A stretch of 41,211 nucleotides of DNA from Labrenzia sp. OB1 (lineage in GTDB: Bacteria > Pseudomonadota > Alphaproteobacteria > Rhizobiales > Stappiaceae). Within the stretch, counting starts at the first letter, position 1; each line of letters begins with the position of its first letter. The translations under genes and the position numbers were made by a program. The notes under the pieces are model-generated. The model had not been told where the DNA came from and ran no database searches. It worked only from the letters and a program-made list of their open reading frames with translations. Below, piece by piece: positions 1-7,542 of this stretch. The stretch lies in contig NZ_JSEP01000031.1 of the NCBI RefSeq assembly GCF_001624695.1, positions 1-41,211 of the forward strand. The letters are read 5' to 3'.

Positions 1-210
1 GGGGCCTTTTGCATTGAAACGCAAGACCCAGTCGCGGATCACCTGGACCGTCACGCCGCCGACCGCACCCGCATCGCTGCGCAAGCCGCCGTCATAGATC
101 ACTGCAAGCGCCAAAAGGCGCCGTGTTTGATCGGCATTCACCGAGCCACGGGCTAGATGACGAAGGGTTGGAGCATCAAAGTCATCTCGAAGACGGATAG
201 GGGCGGACAT
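1..210 (-). CDS. IS630-family transposase, N-terminal 70 residues (partial)
   Basis: The coding sequence starts with ATG at 208-210 and is still open at base 1. The visible 70 residues are the N-terminal helix-turn-helix region of an alphaproteobacterial IS630 transposase: it begins MSAPIRLRDDFDAPTL, continues with DQTRRLLALAVIYDGG and ends with VIRDWVLRFNAKGP. This part binds the element's terminal repeats. The DDE catalytic domain would follow outside the window. A ribosome-binding site (AGGAG) lies about 7 bases before the ATG. The protein is identical to the partial transposase at the other end. Confidence 0.85.
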   Translation of the reverse strand, partial: MSAPIRLRDDFDAPTLRHLARGSVNADQTRRLLALAVIYDGGLRSDAGAVGGVTVQVIRDWVLRFNAKGP

Positions 211-292
211 GGCAAACTCCTCATGTTCCCCATCAGGAATCATATTCGCGAAACTTTGGGAATCCAAAAGAGTCGTCAAATTCGTCGCTTGG
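1..292 (-). mobile_element. IS630-family insertion sequence, left copy, truncated by window edge
   Basis: This is the 5' part of an IS630-family element reading out of the window to the left. Its outer end is at about 292, where the sequence CCAAGCGACGAATTTGACG (minus strand) begins just after a TA dinucleotide at 293-294; IS630/Tc1 elements insert at and duplicate TA. The 292 bases are the reverse complement of 40919-41210, with no difference found by eye. The remainder of the element lies beyond base 1. Confidence 0.85.
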
Positions 293-669
293 TATTATTA
301 TTAGATGTATTTAATTGTTATTGTGCCTATTAGTGGAATCCGAAGGCATTGCTGTTTTTATAAATGGGGAGAGCAGTGTATTATCGCTTTTTGTAGTTGC
401 TGCCCCGAACTTGGAAAAATCCTGTCCCAGCGGCCCGAATGCCGACCTGAAATTTCGGGTTGCTCATGGTCACGAAATCATAAAAATGTCTGAGATTGTG
501 ATCTGGGTGCGCCTGCCCGGCGACACCGCAGGACAGGCCAATTCCCGCCGCTCAAGGCCAGCCTGATAACAGCACTTTCAGGCAAGCCGTCTGCCATCAT
601 TTTCGAAAGCACAGTCTCCTTGAACATGCGCAGCGGGCGACGACGCTCTGCGCGTCGTGCACGCTTTTC
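293..669. other. No gene seen; small hairpin near the DUF1330 3' end
   Basis: About 370 bases lie between the IS630 end and the stop codon of the DUF1330 gene. The open frames here have no recognisable protein and no convincing ribosome-binding site. A 7-bp stem (ACGACGC at 640-646 with GCGTCGT at 652-658) sits just beyond the DUF1330 stop codon. It lacks a T-run on the minus strand, so it is only a weak terminator candidate. Confidence 0.4.
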
Positions 670-957
670 TCACCCGGGCAGCATCACGATCGTCGATTTG
701 CCGCCCTTGTTGCGCAGGGCGTGGGTGGCGGCGAGGTCCGGGTCTTCCCGCCAGGCCCTGGCCGATTCCAGGTTGGGGAAGGACATGAGGGCGGCGATGT
801 CGGGTTTTTCGCCGGCGGCTTCCAGAACCTGGGGATCCGGATCGACGACGATCAGGCTGCCGCCGTGTCTGGCAAGGGCTTCTGCCGCCTTGTCGCGATA
901 GGTGCTGAGCGTTTCCCTGTCGGTGATCGTGATCAGGGCGATGGCTTGAACTGTCAT
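670..957 (-). CDS. DUF1330 domain-containing protein
   Basis: This 95-residue protein begins MTVQAIALITITDRETL. It has the dimeric alpha-beta barrel pattern of DUF1330: an N-terminal strand, a helix around YRDKAAEALARHGGSLIVVD, then FPNLESARAWREDPD. The biochemical role of DUF1330 proteins is not established; the fold is related to antibiotic-biosynthesis monooxygenase-like barrels. The start is supported by AAGGAGAC just upstream of the ATG. The gene is divergent from the LysR gene at 1134, with 176 bp between the two starts. That arrangement usually means the LysR protein controls the divergent gene, which here is an inference. Confidence 0.8.
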   Translation of the reverse strand: MTVQAIALITITDRETLSTYRDKAAEALARHGGSLIVVDPDPQVLEAAGEKPDIAALMSFPNLESARAWREDPDLAATHALRNKGGKSTIVMLPG

Positions 958-1036
958 GTAGGTCTCCTTTTTAAATGACCTGACGAAGCTACTCTGAATG
1001 GGGTTTGCGAAAAAATATTCAAATTTGGAAGGTATA

Positions 1037-1052
1037 TGTGCAAATATGCACA
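1037..1052. promoter_or_regulatory. Candidate LysR operator (TGTGCA-N4-TGCACA)
   Basis: A perfect 6-bp inverted repeat, TGTGCA AATA TGCACA, lies between the divergent DUF1330 and LysR genes. LysR-type regulators bind interrupted dyads of this kind. On the minus strand a TTGCAC hexamer inside the dyad lies 17 bp before GAATAT, giving a possible but weak -35/-10 pair for the DUF1330 gene that would overlap the dyad. The assignment rests on position and symmetry only. Confidence 0.45.
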
Positions 1053-1133
1053 GGCGTTAAGTGAGCATGCTGCCGGGAACAGTATCCTGTCGGAAACGGG
1101 CAGTGAGGCTCCTGATGAGCGACGGAGGGTAGT

Positions 1134-2024
1134 ATGGACAATTGGGATGACCTGAAGTTTGTGCTGGCGGTCTCCAAGGCGGGCAGTCTGGTGAAGGCGG
1201 CAAGGGGATTGAGGGTAACCCACTCCACCGTTTCCCGGCGCCTGTCGGCTTTTGAAAAGCGCATGGGCACCCGATTGTTCGACCGTTTGCCGGAAGGATT
1301 CACGCCGACGGCCGCCGGAGAAGAGGCGATTACCGCCGCAAGGCGCATGGAAGCGGAAATCCTGGCGCTCGACACCCGCATCACCGCGCAGGATACCGAG
1401 CTTGAGGGCGTCCTCAGGGTCACCGCAGCCCAGCTTCTGTTCCAGGTACAGCTCGCGGACATCATGAAGCAGTTCGCCGAGCGCCATCCGCGTATCGAGC
1501 TGGAGATGATCGCGGCGAACGAGGTGTTGAGCCTTCACCGGCGCGAGGCCGATATCGCGGTACGCGTCACCAACAATCCGGACGCCAACCTCTTCGGCCG
1601 TCTGGCGACGGGCCAGCGCCGGAGCTTTTACATGTCCCGCGACTTCGCACGCAGATTCAGCGGCACGCTGGGTGTCAGCCACGATCCGGCGCCGCTTGCC
1701 TGTGTCGCCTTCAAATGGTGGGGGCGGGGAGTGCCCAAGGATATCCGCGCCCGCTACCCGGGCGCTTATGTTTCTCTTGTCACGGACGACATGATCGCTC
1801 ATTGCGCGGCGGTGAAGGCGGGCATGGGAATTGGCCGTCTGCCGTGTTTTCTCGGCGACCCGGACCCCGACCTTATCCGCTTGCCCGGCCTTGAGCCGTT
1901 ACCCTATTTCGATATCTGGATCCTGACCCATCCGGACCTGAAGAACGTCTCCAGGATACGCACTTTCCTGCGGTTCGCAGCCGATGCCTTCAAGGACAAG
2001 AGCGCGCTTTACATGGGAACGTGA
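1134..2024 (+). CDS. LysR-family transcriptional regulator
   Basis: This 296-residue protein is normal LysR length. Residues 1-60 form the winged helix-turn-helix: WDDLKFVLAVSKAGSLVKAA, then THSTVSRRLSAFEKRMGTRLFDR, then TPTAAGEE, the classic LysR N-terminal pattern. Residues from about 88 to the end form the substrate-binding domain (GVLRVTAAQLL at its start, READIAVRV in the middle). It starts with ATG after GGAGGGTAGT. It is divergent from the DUF1330 gene and tail-to-tail with the nitrile hydratase operon, so the DUF1330 gene is the likeliest target. The inducer is unknown. Confidence 0.92.
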   Translation: MDNWDDLKFVLAVSKAGSLVKAARGLRVTHSTVSRRLSAFEKRMGTRLFDRLPEGFTPTAAGEEAITAARRMEAEILALDTRITAQDTELEGVLRVTAAQLLFQVQLADIMKQFAERHPRIELEMIAANEVLSLHRREADIAVRVTNNPDANLFGRLATGQRRSFYMSRDFARRFSGTLGVSHDPAPLACVAFKWWGRGVPKDIRARYPGAYVSLVTDDMIAHCAAVKAGMGIGRLPCFLGDPDPDLIRLPGLEPLPYFDIWILTHPDLKNVSRIRTFLRFAADAFKDKSALYMGT

Positions 2025-2041
2025 TCTTCGCTCACCTGATT

Positions 2042-2494
2042 TCAGATCCAGCGGCGCACCCGGCCGAGATAGTCGCGATAGTCCGCGCCGAAGAGGTCGG
2101 TAAGGCGCTCTTCCTCCGGCTTGATCTGGAATTCGGTCATGTACCAGACAAAGCCGGGCACGATGATCAGTGCCGTCAGGGTGCCGAGCCAGATGGCCTC
2201 CGCCAGCAGCAGCGCCAGGATGCCGAGATACATCGGGTTGCGCGTGAACCGGTAAACGCCGTCGGTGACCAGAACGGAGGCGTTTTCCGGCCTCATCGGG
2301 TTGGTCGTCGTCTTGCGCTGCCGGAAGGCCAGAATGGCCTGAATTCCGGGAACCAAGCCGGCAAGGACCAGCAGCACCGCGAGCAGCTTCCGGCCCGGCA
2401 GGGCGATGGAAAGATGCGGCATCAGCCAGGCCCCCACCCACAGCAAAAGGGCCGCGAGCACAAGAACAATGACCGGCGGGACTTTCAGCTCCAT
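2042..2494 (-). CDS. Isoprenylcysteine carboxyl methyltransferase-like membrane protein
   Basis: This is a predicted membrane protein of about 150 residues with several hydrophobic segments, for example VPPVIVLVLAALLLWVGAWL near the N-terminus. The C-terminal half has the ICMT/PEMT signature: GVYRFTRNPMYLGILALLLA, then PEEERLTDLFGADYRDYLGRV. Proteins of this type use S-adenosylmethionine, but the substrate of bacterial members is mostly unknown. The ATG at 2492-2494 is preferred over an upstream start at 2545 because AAGGGG lies 9 bases upstream and the codon is 1 base past the stop of the nitrile hydratase accessory gene. It is the last gene of the operon. A role in nitrile metabolism is not evident and it may simply be co-transcribed. 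Confidence 0.8.
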   Translation of the reverse strand: MELKVPPVIVLVLAALLLWVGAWLMPHLSIALPGRKLLAVLLVLAGLVPGIQAILAFRQRKTTTNPMRPENASVLVTDGVYRFTRNPMYLGILALLLAEAIWLGTLTALIIVPGFVWYMTEFQIKPEEERLTDLFGADYRDYLGRVRRWI

Positions 2495-2495
2495 A

Positions 2496-2864
2496 TCAGA
2501 TACGCCCCTTGTCGAGTTCGATAGGCTGGCCATGGGGCGTCGCATGGGCGGCTTTGTCCCAGGCGTCCCTCAGGGCGGCCAGTTGACCGCCGGCGGCAAC
2601 GCCCTTTGCCGTCAACAGCGTCTCGAATGCCGCCAGCCAATGGTCGTAATAGCCGGGTGTTTTTGTGGCATCATTCCCGTTTCCGGAAAGTTCCGCGCCA
2701 AGGGCCTGCGTCCATTCCTTCCAGGTAAAGAGCCCGGCTTCATGGGCCTTCACGGTCATCGCGAACACCCGGGCTTCCCATGGCGCGCCGAACACCGGTT
2801 CGCCGTCACGGTCCAGCGGCAGGTTTGGCAACGCGTCCTTTATCGATCTCTCAGGCAAGGTCAA
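2496..2864 (-). CDS. Nitrile hydratase accessory protein (metallochaperone/activator)
   Basis: This 122-residue protein matches the small nitrile hydratase activator family. It contains PVFGAPWEARVFAMTVKAHE, then GLFTWKEWTQALGAEL and YYDHWLAAFETLL, and resembles the N-terminal part of the beta subunit. In cobalt nitrile hydratases such proteins deliver metal and assist subunit exchange during maturation. The only good start is TTG at 2862-2864, inside the last codons of the beta gene (14-base overlap), which suggests translational coupling. Being third after alpha and beta fits this role. Confidence 0.87.
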   Translation of the reverse strand: MTLPERSIKDALPNLPLDRDGEPVFGAPWEARVFAMTVKAHEAGLFTWKEWTQALGAELSGNGNDATKTPGYYDHWLAAFETLLTAKGVAAGGQLAALRDAWDKAAHATPHGQPIELDKGRI

Positions 2865-3510
2865 GATAAGGCTCCCAGAGATCGAGGCGCAAGCTCAGGT
2901 CCGGGTCGCTGTCCGGTCCCCAGATATCCGTGCCGTTGAAAGCGACGCCGTATAGCCAGCAGGGCTGCTCGCCCTTGCCGTGGGCATTGCTGTCAGGAAA
3001 GACATGAACGCCGTGGATGACTTCGATGCGCCCTGCGACGTCGCGGGCATAGCGGGGCAGGCGGGTGTGGGTCACAGGATGCATGCGTTTGGTGTGTACC
3101 CTGTCGCCGACCCGGAATCTGGCCGGCTGCTGGCTGGCACGGTCCACCGGAGCGCCCTTGGCCAGAACGCTTTCCACCTCTTTCGCCTTAAGCACCCGTT
3201 TCACGGATTTCGGCGGCACCAGAACCCTGGCCTGCGTCAGCTCCTCGTCGGTTGCCAGACCATTGGTGACCAGCAGCTTTTCCAGGCCTTTGGTCCAGAT
3301 CTCGTAATAGCTGGAGGACAGATAGTCGGCCGGTGGCAGCGTCTCGCGGGCGTAGCGCGAGGCGTCAAGCGTCCATGAGCCCGTCGCGCCCATGGCAAGG
3401 GTGATGGCGAAGGCGCGTTCTTCCCATTTGGCGTGGAAATTCGGCTCGTCCTGTTCCATTTCAATCGGCCCGAAGCCCATCTGGCCGCCAAGATCCTGAG
3501 CACCATTCAT
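2851..3510 (-). CDS. nthB: Nitrile hydratase subunit beta
   Basis: This 219-residue protein begins MNGAQDLGGQMGFGPI, the usual start of nitrile hydratase beta, followed by FHAKWEERAFAITLAMGATG. The C-terminal SH3-like barrel is visible from about residue 125 (FRVGDRVHTKRMHPVTHTRL, then HVFPDSNAHG and WGPDSDPDLSLRLDLWEPYL). The alpha-beta dimer hydrates nitriles to amides in the cytoplasm. The ATG at 3508-3510 overlaps the alpha stop codon as ATGA. The frame stays open further upstream, but that part lies within the alpha gene in another frame and is not coding. Confidence 0.95.
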   Translation of the reverse strand: MNGAQDLGGQMGFGPIEMEQDEPNFHAKWEERAFAITLAMGATGSWTLDASRYARETLPPADYLSSSYYEIWTKGLEKLLVTNGLATDEELTQARVLVPPKSVKRVLKAKEVESVLAKGAPVDRASQQPARFRVGDRVHTKRMHPVTHTRLPRYARDVAGRIEVIHGVHVFPDSNAHGKGEQPCWLYGVAFNGTDIWGPDSDPDLSLRLDLWEPYLDLA

Positions 3511-4130
3511 GCGGCCGGCTCCTTTACCAGTGGGTCGATAGCCAGTCCCGTGCCGATCATGCTGTCGCGGGTGACAAGCGCGGCGAGATCGTCTTCGCTC
3601 CAGCCGTCGGTTCCCAGCGGCCTTTGCGGGATGACCAGATAGCGGACCTCCGCGGTCGAGTCCCACACCCGGATATGTTTGGCCCGAGGCAGCCGGACGC
3701 CGAATTCCTCCAGCACGCCGCGCGGATCGCGCACTGCGCGGGAGCGGTAGGGGGCGGATTTGTACCACACCGGCGGCAGGCCGAGCACGGTCCACGGATA
3801 GCAGGAGCACAGCGTGCAGACGACCATGTTGTGGGTCTCGTCGGTGTTCTCGACGGCCACCATATGCTCGCCCTGGCGTCCGGTGAAGCCGAACTCGGCT
3901 ATCGCCGCCGTGGCGTCCGCCAGAAGCCTCTCCCGGTAGTCAGCGTCCGCCCAGGTTTTCGCCACGACCATCGCGCCGTTCTTCGGCCCGATCTTGGTCT
4001 CGTAGGTCTCGATCAGCACATCCAGGGCGGGCGGATCGATATAGCCTTTTTCCGTCAGCAGGGTTTCCAGAGCCCTGACACGCAATTCGGTGTCGGAAAG
4101 GTCAGAATGGTCATGGTCGTGATCGGACAT
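3507..4130 (-). CDS. nthA: Nitrile hydratase subunit alpha, cobalt type
   Basis: This 207-residue catalytic subunit carries the metal-claw motif VCTLCSC, with cysteines at 105, 108 and 110. In this family two of these become sulfenic/sulfinic acid. Threonine between the first two cysteines (CTLCSC) marks the cobalt form; the iron form has CSLCSC. Other family features are KIGPKNGAMVVAKTWADADY and WYKSAPYRSRAVRDPR. The N-terminus is His/Asp-rich (MSDHDHDHSDLSD). The ATG at 4128-4130 is chosen because CAGGAG lies 8 bases upstream; the frame stays open to 4241 but that would cover the promoter. First gene of a four-gene operon. Confidence 0.95.
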   Translation of the reverse strand: MSDHDHDHSDLSDTELRVRALETLLTEKGYIDPPALDVLIETYETKIGPKNGAMVVAKTWADADYRERLLADATAAIAEFGFTGRQGEHMVAVENTDETHNMVVCTLCSCYPWTVLGLPPVWYKSAPYRSRAVRDPRGVLEEFGVRLPRAKHIRVWDSTAEVRYLVIPQRPLGTDGWSEDDLAALVTRDSMIGTGLAIDPLVKEPAA

Positions 4131-4154
4131 GAGCGGCTCCTGAAACGCGATATG

Positions 4155-4187
4155 CCTCATATGAGGATGCGGGTCCGGTGCTGTCAA
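4155..4187 (-). promoter_or_regulatory. Candidate nitrile hydratase promoter with overlapping palindrome
   Basis: On the minus strand TTGACA (4182-4187) is followed after 17 bp by TCATAT (4159-4164), a plausible sigma-70-type promoter upstream of nthA. The -10 hexamer lies inside a perfect 12-bp palindrome, CCTCATATGAGG (4155-4166). A dyad over the -10 is a typical repressor site. No regulator gene next to the operon can be matched to it. Confidence 0.45.
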
Positions 4188-4373
4188 TTCGGCGGCAGCC
4201 TTCGCGTGAAATATGTCCCGGTGCCTGCCCTTAAACGGCACTCGCGGCTCTCACAAGATATGAACCGCAGTCACTTTGACGAGACCAGGGCTTATGCCAC
4301 CGGGCCGGAGTGTCTACTTGCGGCGATCATGATCGCTGAACGGCGCAACTTTTCAGGAAAGTCAGAAAAATCC

Positions 4374-4847
4374 ATGTCCATCACACTCCGGAATCTCCTC
4401 ATCGCCGGCCTTGTGGCTGAAATTGCATTCGAAGCCTACGCGTGGTTCTTTTCGCCGCTTCTCTTCGGTGTTGTCCTGCAGCCGGCCAACCTGATCGTCG
4501 CATTGGCGAATATCGGCCTCGGCATCACTCTTCCGTACTGGATGGGCTTCCTCGTGCACTTCTGCGTCGGGGCCATCGGCTTCTCGGCCTTCGTGCTGCT
4601 GACGCATATGGCCACCCGGTTGAATCTCGTTCTGGCAGGAGCTGTCGCGGGTGTGGTCCTGTGGTTCGTCGCGCAAGGCCTCCTTGCCCCGCTGGTCGGA
4701 CGGACGTTCATGATGGGTTTTGGAGCCTATACACAGTCATCTCTTGTCGGTCATGTCGGCATGACACTGATCGCCGGGATCGTTCTGTACAAGCTGCGCC
4801 CTGCGGAAACCCGGGATTTGACCGAAGGTCTCGGCGGCACAGCGTGA
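4374..4847 (+). CDS. Small multi-pass membrane protein, unknown function
   Basis: This predicted inner-membrane protein has 157 residues and about four hydrophobic helices: an N-terminal one (NLLIAGLVAEIAFEAYAWFF), one over residues 35-60, one starting FVLLTHMATRL, and a C-terminal one ending GMTLIAGIVLYKL. The family is not recognised. ATG at 4374 gives MSITLRNLLIAG; an in-frame ATG at 4329 would add 15 mostly polar residues and cannot be excluded. It is divergent from the nitrile hydratase operon. There are no metal-binding His/Cys clusters to suggest cobalt transport. Confidence 0.65.
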   Translation: MSITLRNLLIAGLVAEIAFEAYAWFFSPLLFGVVLQPANLIVALANIGLGITLPYWMGFLVHFCVGAIGFSAFVLLTHMATRLNLVLAGAVAGVVLWFVAQGLLAPLVGRTFMMGFGAYTQSSLVGHVGMTLIAGIVLYKLRPAETRDLTEGLGGTA

Positions 4848-5007
4848 GATCGCTTCACTGCAACAGGGCTGCGGTCGAAGCATTGGGTACTCCGCTGTTT
4901 CGGCCACAGCATCCATATCCCGCATCCACAATCTCCTCTGGGGGAATCTCTGCCGAGTCGTTTTGCTTCCCCGCCGGGACGCGTCACACTGTGCGCAGGT
5001 CAGGCAG

Positions 5008-5520
5008 ATGACGGAGGCAGAAGTGAAGATCGGGCTGGGCGGCGGGTGCCATTGGTGTACCGAAGCCGTCTTCCAGGCGGTTGCGGGCATATCCAAAGTG
5101 GATCAGGGCTTCATCAGCTCCGATCCGCCGGAAGATGCATGGTCGGAAGCCGTCATCGTCACTTTCGACCCGGCGGTTCTGCCGCTTGAAGTCCTGATAG
5201 AAATCCATCTCAGAACCCACTCCAGCACCTCCGCTCACAAGATGCGCGGCAAGTACCGCAGCGCGATCTATGTCTATGACGCGGGAACGGGCGTGAAGAT
5301 CGGCCGTGTGCTGCACGCCTTGCAACGTGGCTTCGATGACCCGCTGGTGACGAAAGTCCTCACCCTGACCGCCTTCAGGTCCTCCGACGAGCGCTTCCGC
5401 AACTACTACCTGAGCGGCCCGGAAAGGCCCTTCTGCAAGACCTATATCGATCCCAAGCTGGCCCTGCTGAGGAAGGACTACGGCAGGGTTTTGCGGGAAC
5501 AGGCAGAAGCGGCAGAATAA
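5008..5520 (+). CDS. MsrA-like peptide-methionine (S)-S-oxide reductase family protein
   Basis: This 170-residue protein shows the MsrA family layout: KIGLGGGCHWCTEAVFQAV at residues 6-24, then a VDQGFISS strand, a core of RTHSSTSAHKMRGKYRSAIY, and a C-terminal region ending LALLRKDYGRVL. MsrA reduces methionine-S-sulfoxide in proteins. The usual active-site motif GCFWG is here GCHWC: the catalytic Cys is kept, Phe is replaced by His and the following Gly by a second Cys. This is a divergent subgroup whose substrate may differ. ATG at 5008 is preferred over an in-frame upstream start at 4963 because the family homology starts here. Confidence 0.8.
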   Translation: MTEAEVKIGLGGGCHWCTEAVFQAVAGISKVDQGFISSDPPEDAWSEAVIVTFDPAVLPLEVLIEIHLRTHSSTSAHKMRGKYRSAIYVYDAGTGVKIGRVLHALQRGFDDPLVTKVLTLTAFRSSDERFRNYYLSGPERPFCKTYIDPKLALLRKDYGRVLREQAEAAE

Positions 5521-5608
5521 AGCGTGCCGGAGCGATGTTTGTTTCTTTGGCCTCCCCGTCATTCCAGAAAAGTGCGCCAAAGGTGCACGCAGATCCAGAA
5601 TCCAGACG

Positions 5609-6391
5609 TCAGCGTGAGCGCAGCGCACTCAAACCGTCAAACAGCCCCTTCACATCCGGCCACTCGGCGCCTTCATGATGCGCGGCAATCGCCAGAAATT
5701 CTTCCAGAAATTCGAAACAGCCCTCGTCATGGGCCAGGTGGTGGGTCAACAGGCCGAGCGGCTCGCGTCCCGTATTGCGGCGGCGGGCGAGCTGCAGGTC
5801 GAAGCGCAGCCGGGCGCTTTCCCAGCCGATGAAGCGTACCTGTTTTTTCCATTTGATGATGTCGACATGCGACTGGACCTGATGGGCGCGCGGAAAATTG
5901 TGCCAGGTGAAGGTGGACAGACCCGGAAGGCCAATCTCCGGCAGACGGCGGGAGATTTCCGCATCGATCCGGTTCCAGGGCGGCACCATGGCAGCAATGA
6001 GTTTATCGCCGAACAGATCCTCCAGCCGCGCCTTGCCCTCCGCCAGTTGACCCATCAACTCCTGAGGATCCCGGCGCGAACCGAGTTCGGCCGCCTTTTC
6101 TCCGAGATCCTTGCGCTGAAAATTCTTGTGCTGCCAGCCGTGCTGCAGAACATGGGCATGGGGCTCGTCGCAAAGCCGGTCGGCCAGCGCCCTGGTGGCG
6201 TCCTTCGGAATGACCGCAAGGGCGATATCGACACCGTGCCGGCCGGCCAGGTCGAGCATGCGCTCAAGCGCCGGGGTCGGCTCGACCGCATCGTCGTCCC
6301 GCCACCAGAAGCGGACCTTGCGGTTTCGGTTCGCGAACCAGTCCAGATGGGCGGTCAGCTCGTCCCTGAAGCGTTGCAGGTCTTGCGTCAT
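5609..6391 (-). CDS. Polysaccharide deacetylase family protein (NodB-like)
   Basis: This 260-residue protein has the NodB fold motifs. An Asp cluster, FWWRDDDA, lies near residue 30 (motif 1, catalytic and metal Asp). HGWQHKNF (motif 2, HxxxH metal ligands) lies near residue 84, and PPWNRID (motif 3) near 138. A late His pair, LLTHHLAHDE, may supply the catalytic acid. CE4 enzymes remove N-acetyl groups from glycans. No signal peptide is visible, so it may act on a cytoplasmic sugar intermediate. Its ATG overlaps the stop of the upstream glycosyltransferase by 4 bases. It is the last gene of a five-gene glycan operon. Confidence 0.87.
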   Translation of the reverse strand: MTQDLQRFRDELTAHLDWFANRNRKVRFWWRDDDAVEPTPALERMLDLAGRHGVDIALAVIPKDATRALADRLCDEPHAHVLQHGWQHKNFQRKDLGEKAAELGSRRDPQELMGQLAEGKARLEDLFGDKLIAAMVPPWNRIDAEISRRLPEIGLPGLSTFTWHNFPRAHQVQSHVDIIKWKKQVRFIGWESARLRFDLQLARRRNTGREPLGLLTHHLAHDEGCFEFLEEFLAIAAHHEGAEWPDVKGLFDGLSALRSR

Positions 6392-7542
6392 CCCTTGCGG
6401 CCCTTGAGATCTTCCAGAAGTATATCGGCGCTTTTCTCCGCGCCGCCGAGCATCACCTGGTGATGACTGCGGGGCAGGGCAAGAGCGTCGTCGATAGCGG
6501 CTGCCAGCCGTTCCGGGGTCAGACCGGCTTCCGGTACGACGATCGCGCGGCCATGGTTGGCCAGCGCCTGCGCCCGCTGGCTCTGCTCGGTCTCGTTGGC
6601 CTGGGCAAACGGCACCAGCACCGCCGCAACACCTGCGATCAGGATATCGAGCACGGTATTATATCCGGCCTGGCTTACAGAAAGCCGCGCGCGTTTCAGC
6701 AGCTCGGGAAAATCCCGGCGGGCCCGCTCGACGATCACGCCGTCTCCGGCGCGATGTTGATAGGCGGCAAAGGCCTCCGGGGACACATCGTGGCCGATCA
6801 ACACCCGCCAGGTCGTGTCCTCCGCGCGCCGGGAAAGCGGGCGGGCTTCCAGCGCGGCCGACAGCAGCCCTTCCGCCACAGCGCCGCCGCCGCAGGAGAT
6901 GATCACCTCATCCTCGCCGTCACTTGCCTCCGCCGGGGGGCGGTTGCCGCCGCCGACATAGCCGGTGTAGCGCACGAGCGGGGCAACCCGGTCGGCGAAG
7001 GGAAAGCTGTCTGCGAGCTGAATGAAATCCGGGTCGGAATGGATCAGGATGCGATCATAGAATCTGAGCGCCCGATCCGCCATCCATTCCTCTTTCCAGA
7101 GTTCCTTCTTGCGCACCAGGATGTCACGGATGGAAGTGGCGATGAGCGGCGGCCTTGCACGAGCCCTTGCGGTTTCCAGAAGCGGCGTCAGTTCGAAATC
7201 GAGCTGGCGGCGGCCGAAGGGATAGGTTTCCGTCAGCAGCAGATCGAAGTCATCTGCTTCGAACGCTTGAATCGATGCTTTAACGCGGGCGGATTTCCAA
7301 GTATCGTCAATATCTTGATTGTCCATAGTGACAAGACGCTTGAAGGCGGCGTCCGGGCTCTTGCAGGCTGGAAGCTCGACGATTGTCAGCGGGCCGGTGT
7401 CCAGAGTCGGCGGGATCCTGTTGCCGCTGGCGAGCGTCACCTCTACGCCCCTCGCGGCCAGCGCCTTGCCGATGCCTGCTGCCCGGACCACGTGGCCGGT
7501 GCCCAGCAGATGCTGCACATGGATGAAGGCCTTGAAGCTCAT
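6388..7542 (-). CDS. Glycosyltransferase, MurG/GT28-like two-domain GT-B protein
   Basis: This 384-residue protein starts with a GT-B nucleotide-sugar fold: HVQHLLGTGHVVRAAGIGKA, where the GTGH motif resembles the GxGH loop of MurG. The C-terminal domain contains EVIISCGGGAVAEGLLSAAL and SVSQAGYNTVLDILIAGVAA, the typical GT28 C-terminal donor-binding pattern (Q/GxN with later LVPFAQANETEQSQRAQALA). It probably transfers a sugar from a UDP-sugar to a lipid or saccharide acceptor; donor and acceptor are unknown. It overlaps both neighbouring genes by 4 bases (ATGA), so it is part of a translationally coupled operon. Confidence 0.85.
   Translation of the reverse strand: MSFKAFIHVQHLLGTGHVVRAAGIGKALAARGVEVTLASGNRIPPTLDTGPLTIVELPACKSPDAAFKRLVTMDNQDIDDTWKSARVKASIQAFEADDFDLLLTETYPFGRRQLDFELTPLLETARARARPPLIATSIRDILVRKKELWKEEWMADRALRFYDRILIHSDPDFIQLADSFPFADRVAPLVRYTGYVGGGNRPPAEASDGEDEVIISCGGGAVAEGLLSAALEARPLSRRAEDTTWRVLIGHDVSPEAFAAYQHRAGDGVIVERARRDFPELLKRARLSVSQAGYNTVLDILIAGVAAVLVPFAQANETEQSQRAQALANHGRAIVVPEAGLTPERLAAAIDDALALPRSHHQVMLGGAEKSADILLEDLKGRKG

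Noticed and set aside
315..566. Open frame of 83 codons after the left IS630 end
   Set aside because: No ribosome-binding site, no family features, and residue composition is unlike real genes here.
3624..4373. Long plus-strand frame joined to the membrane protein gene at 4374
   Set aside because: It runs antisense through the nitrile hydratase alpha gene and has shadow-type composition; only the part from about 4374 is membrane-protein-like.
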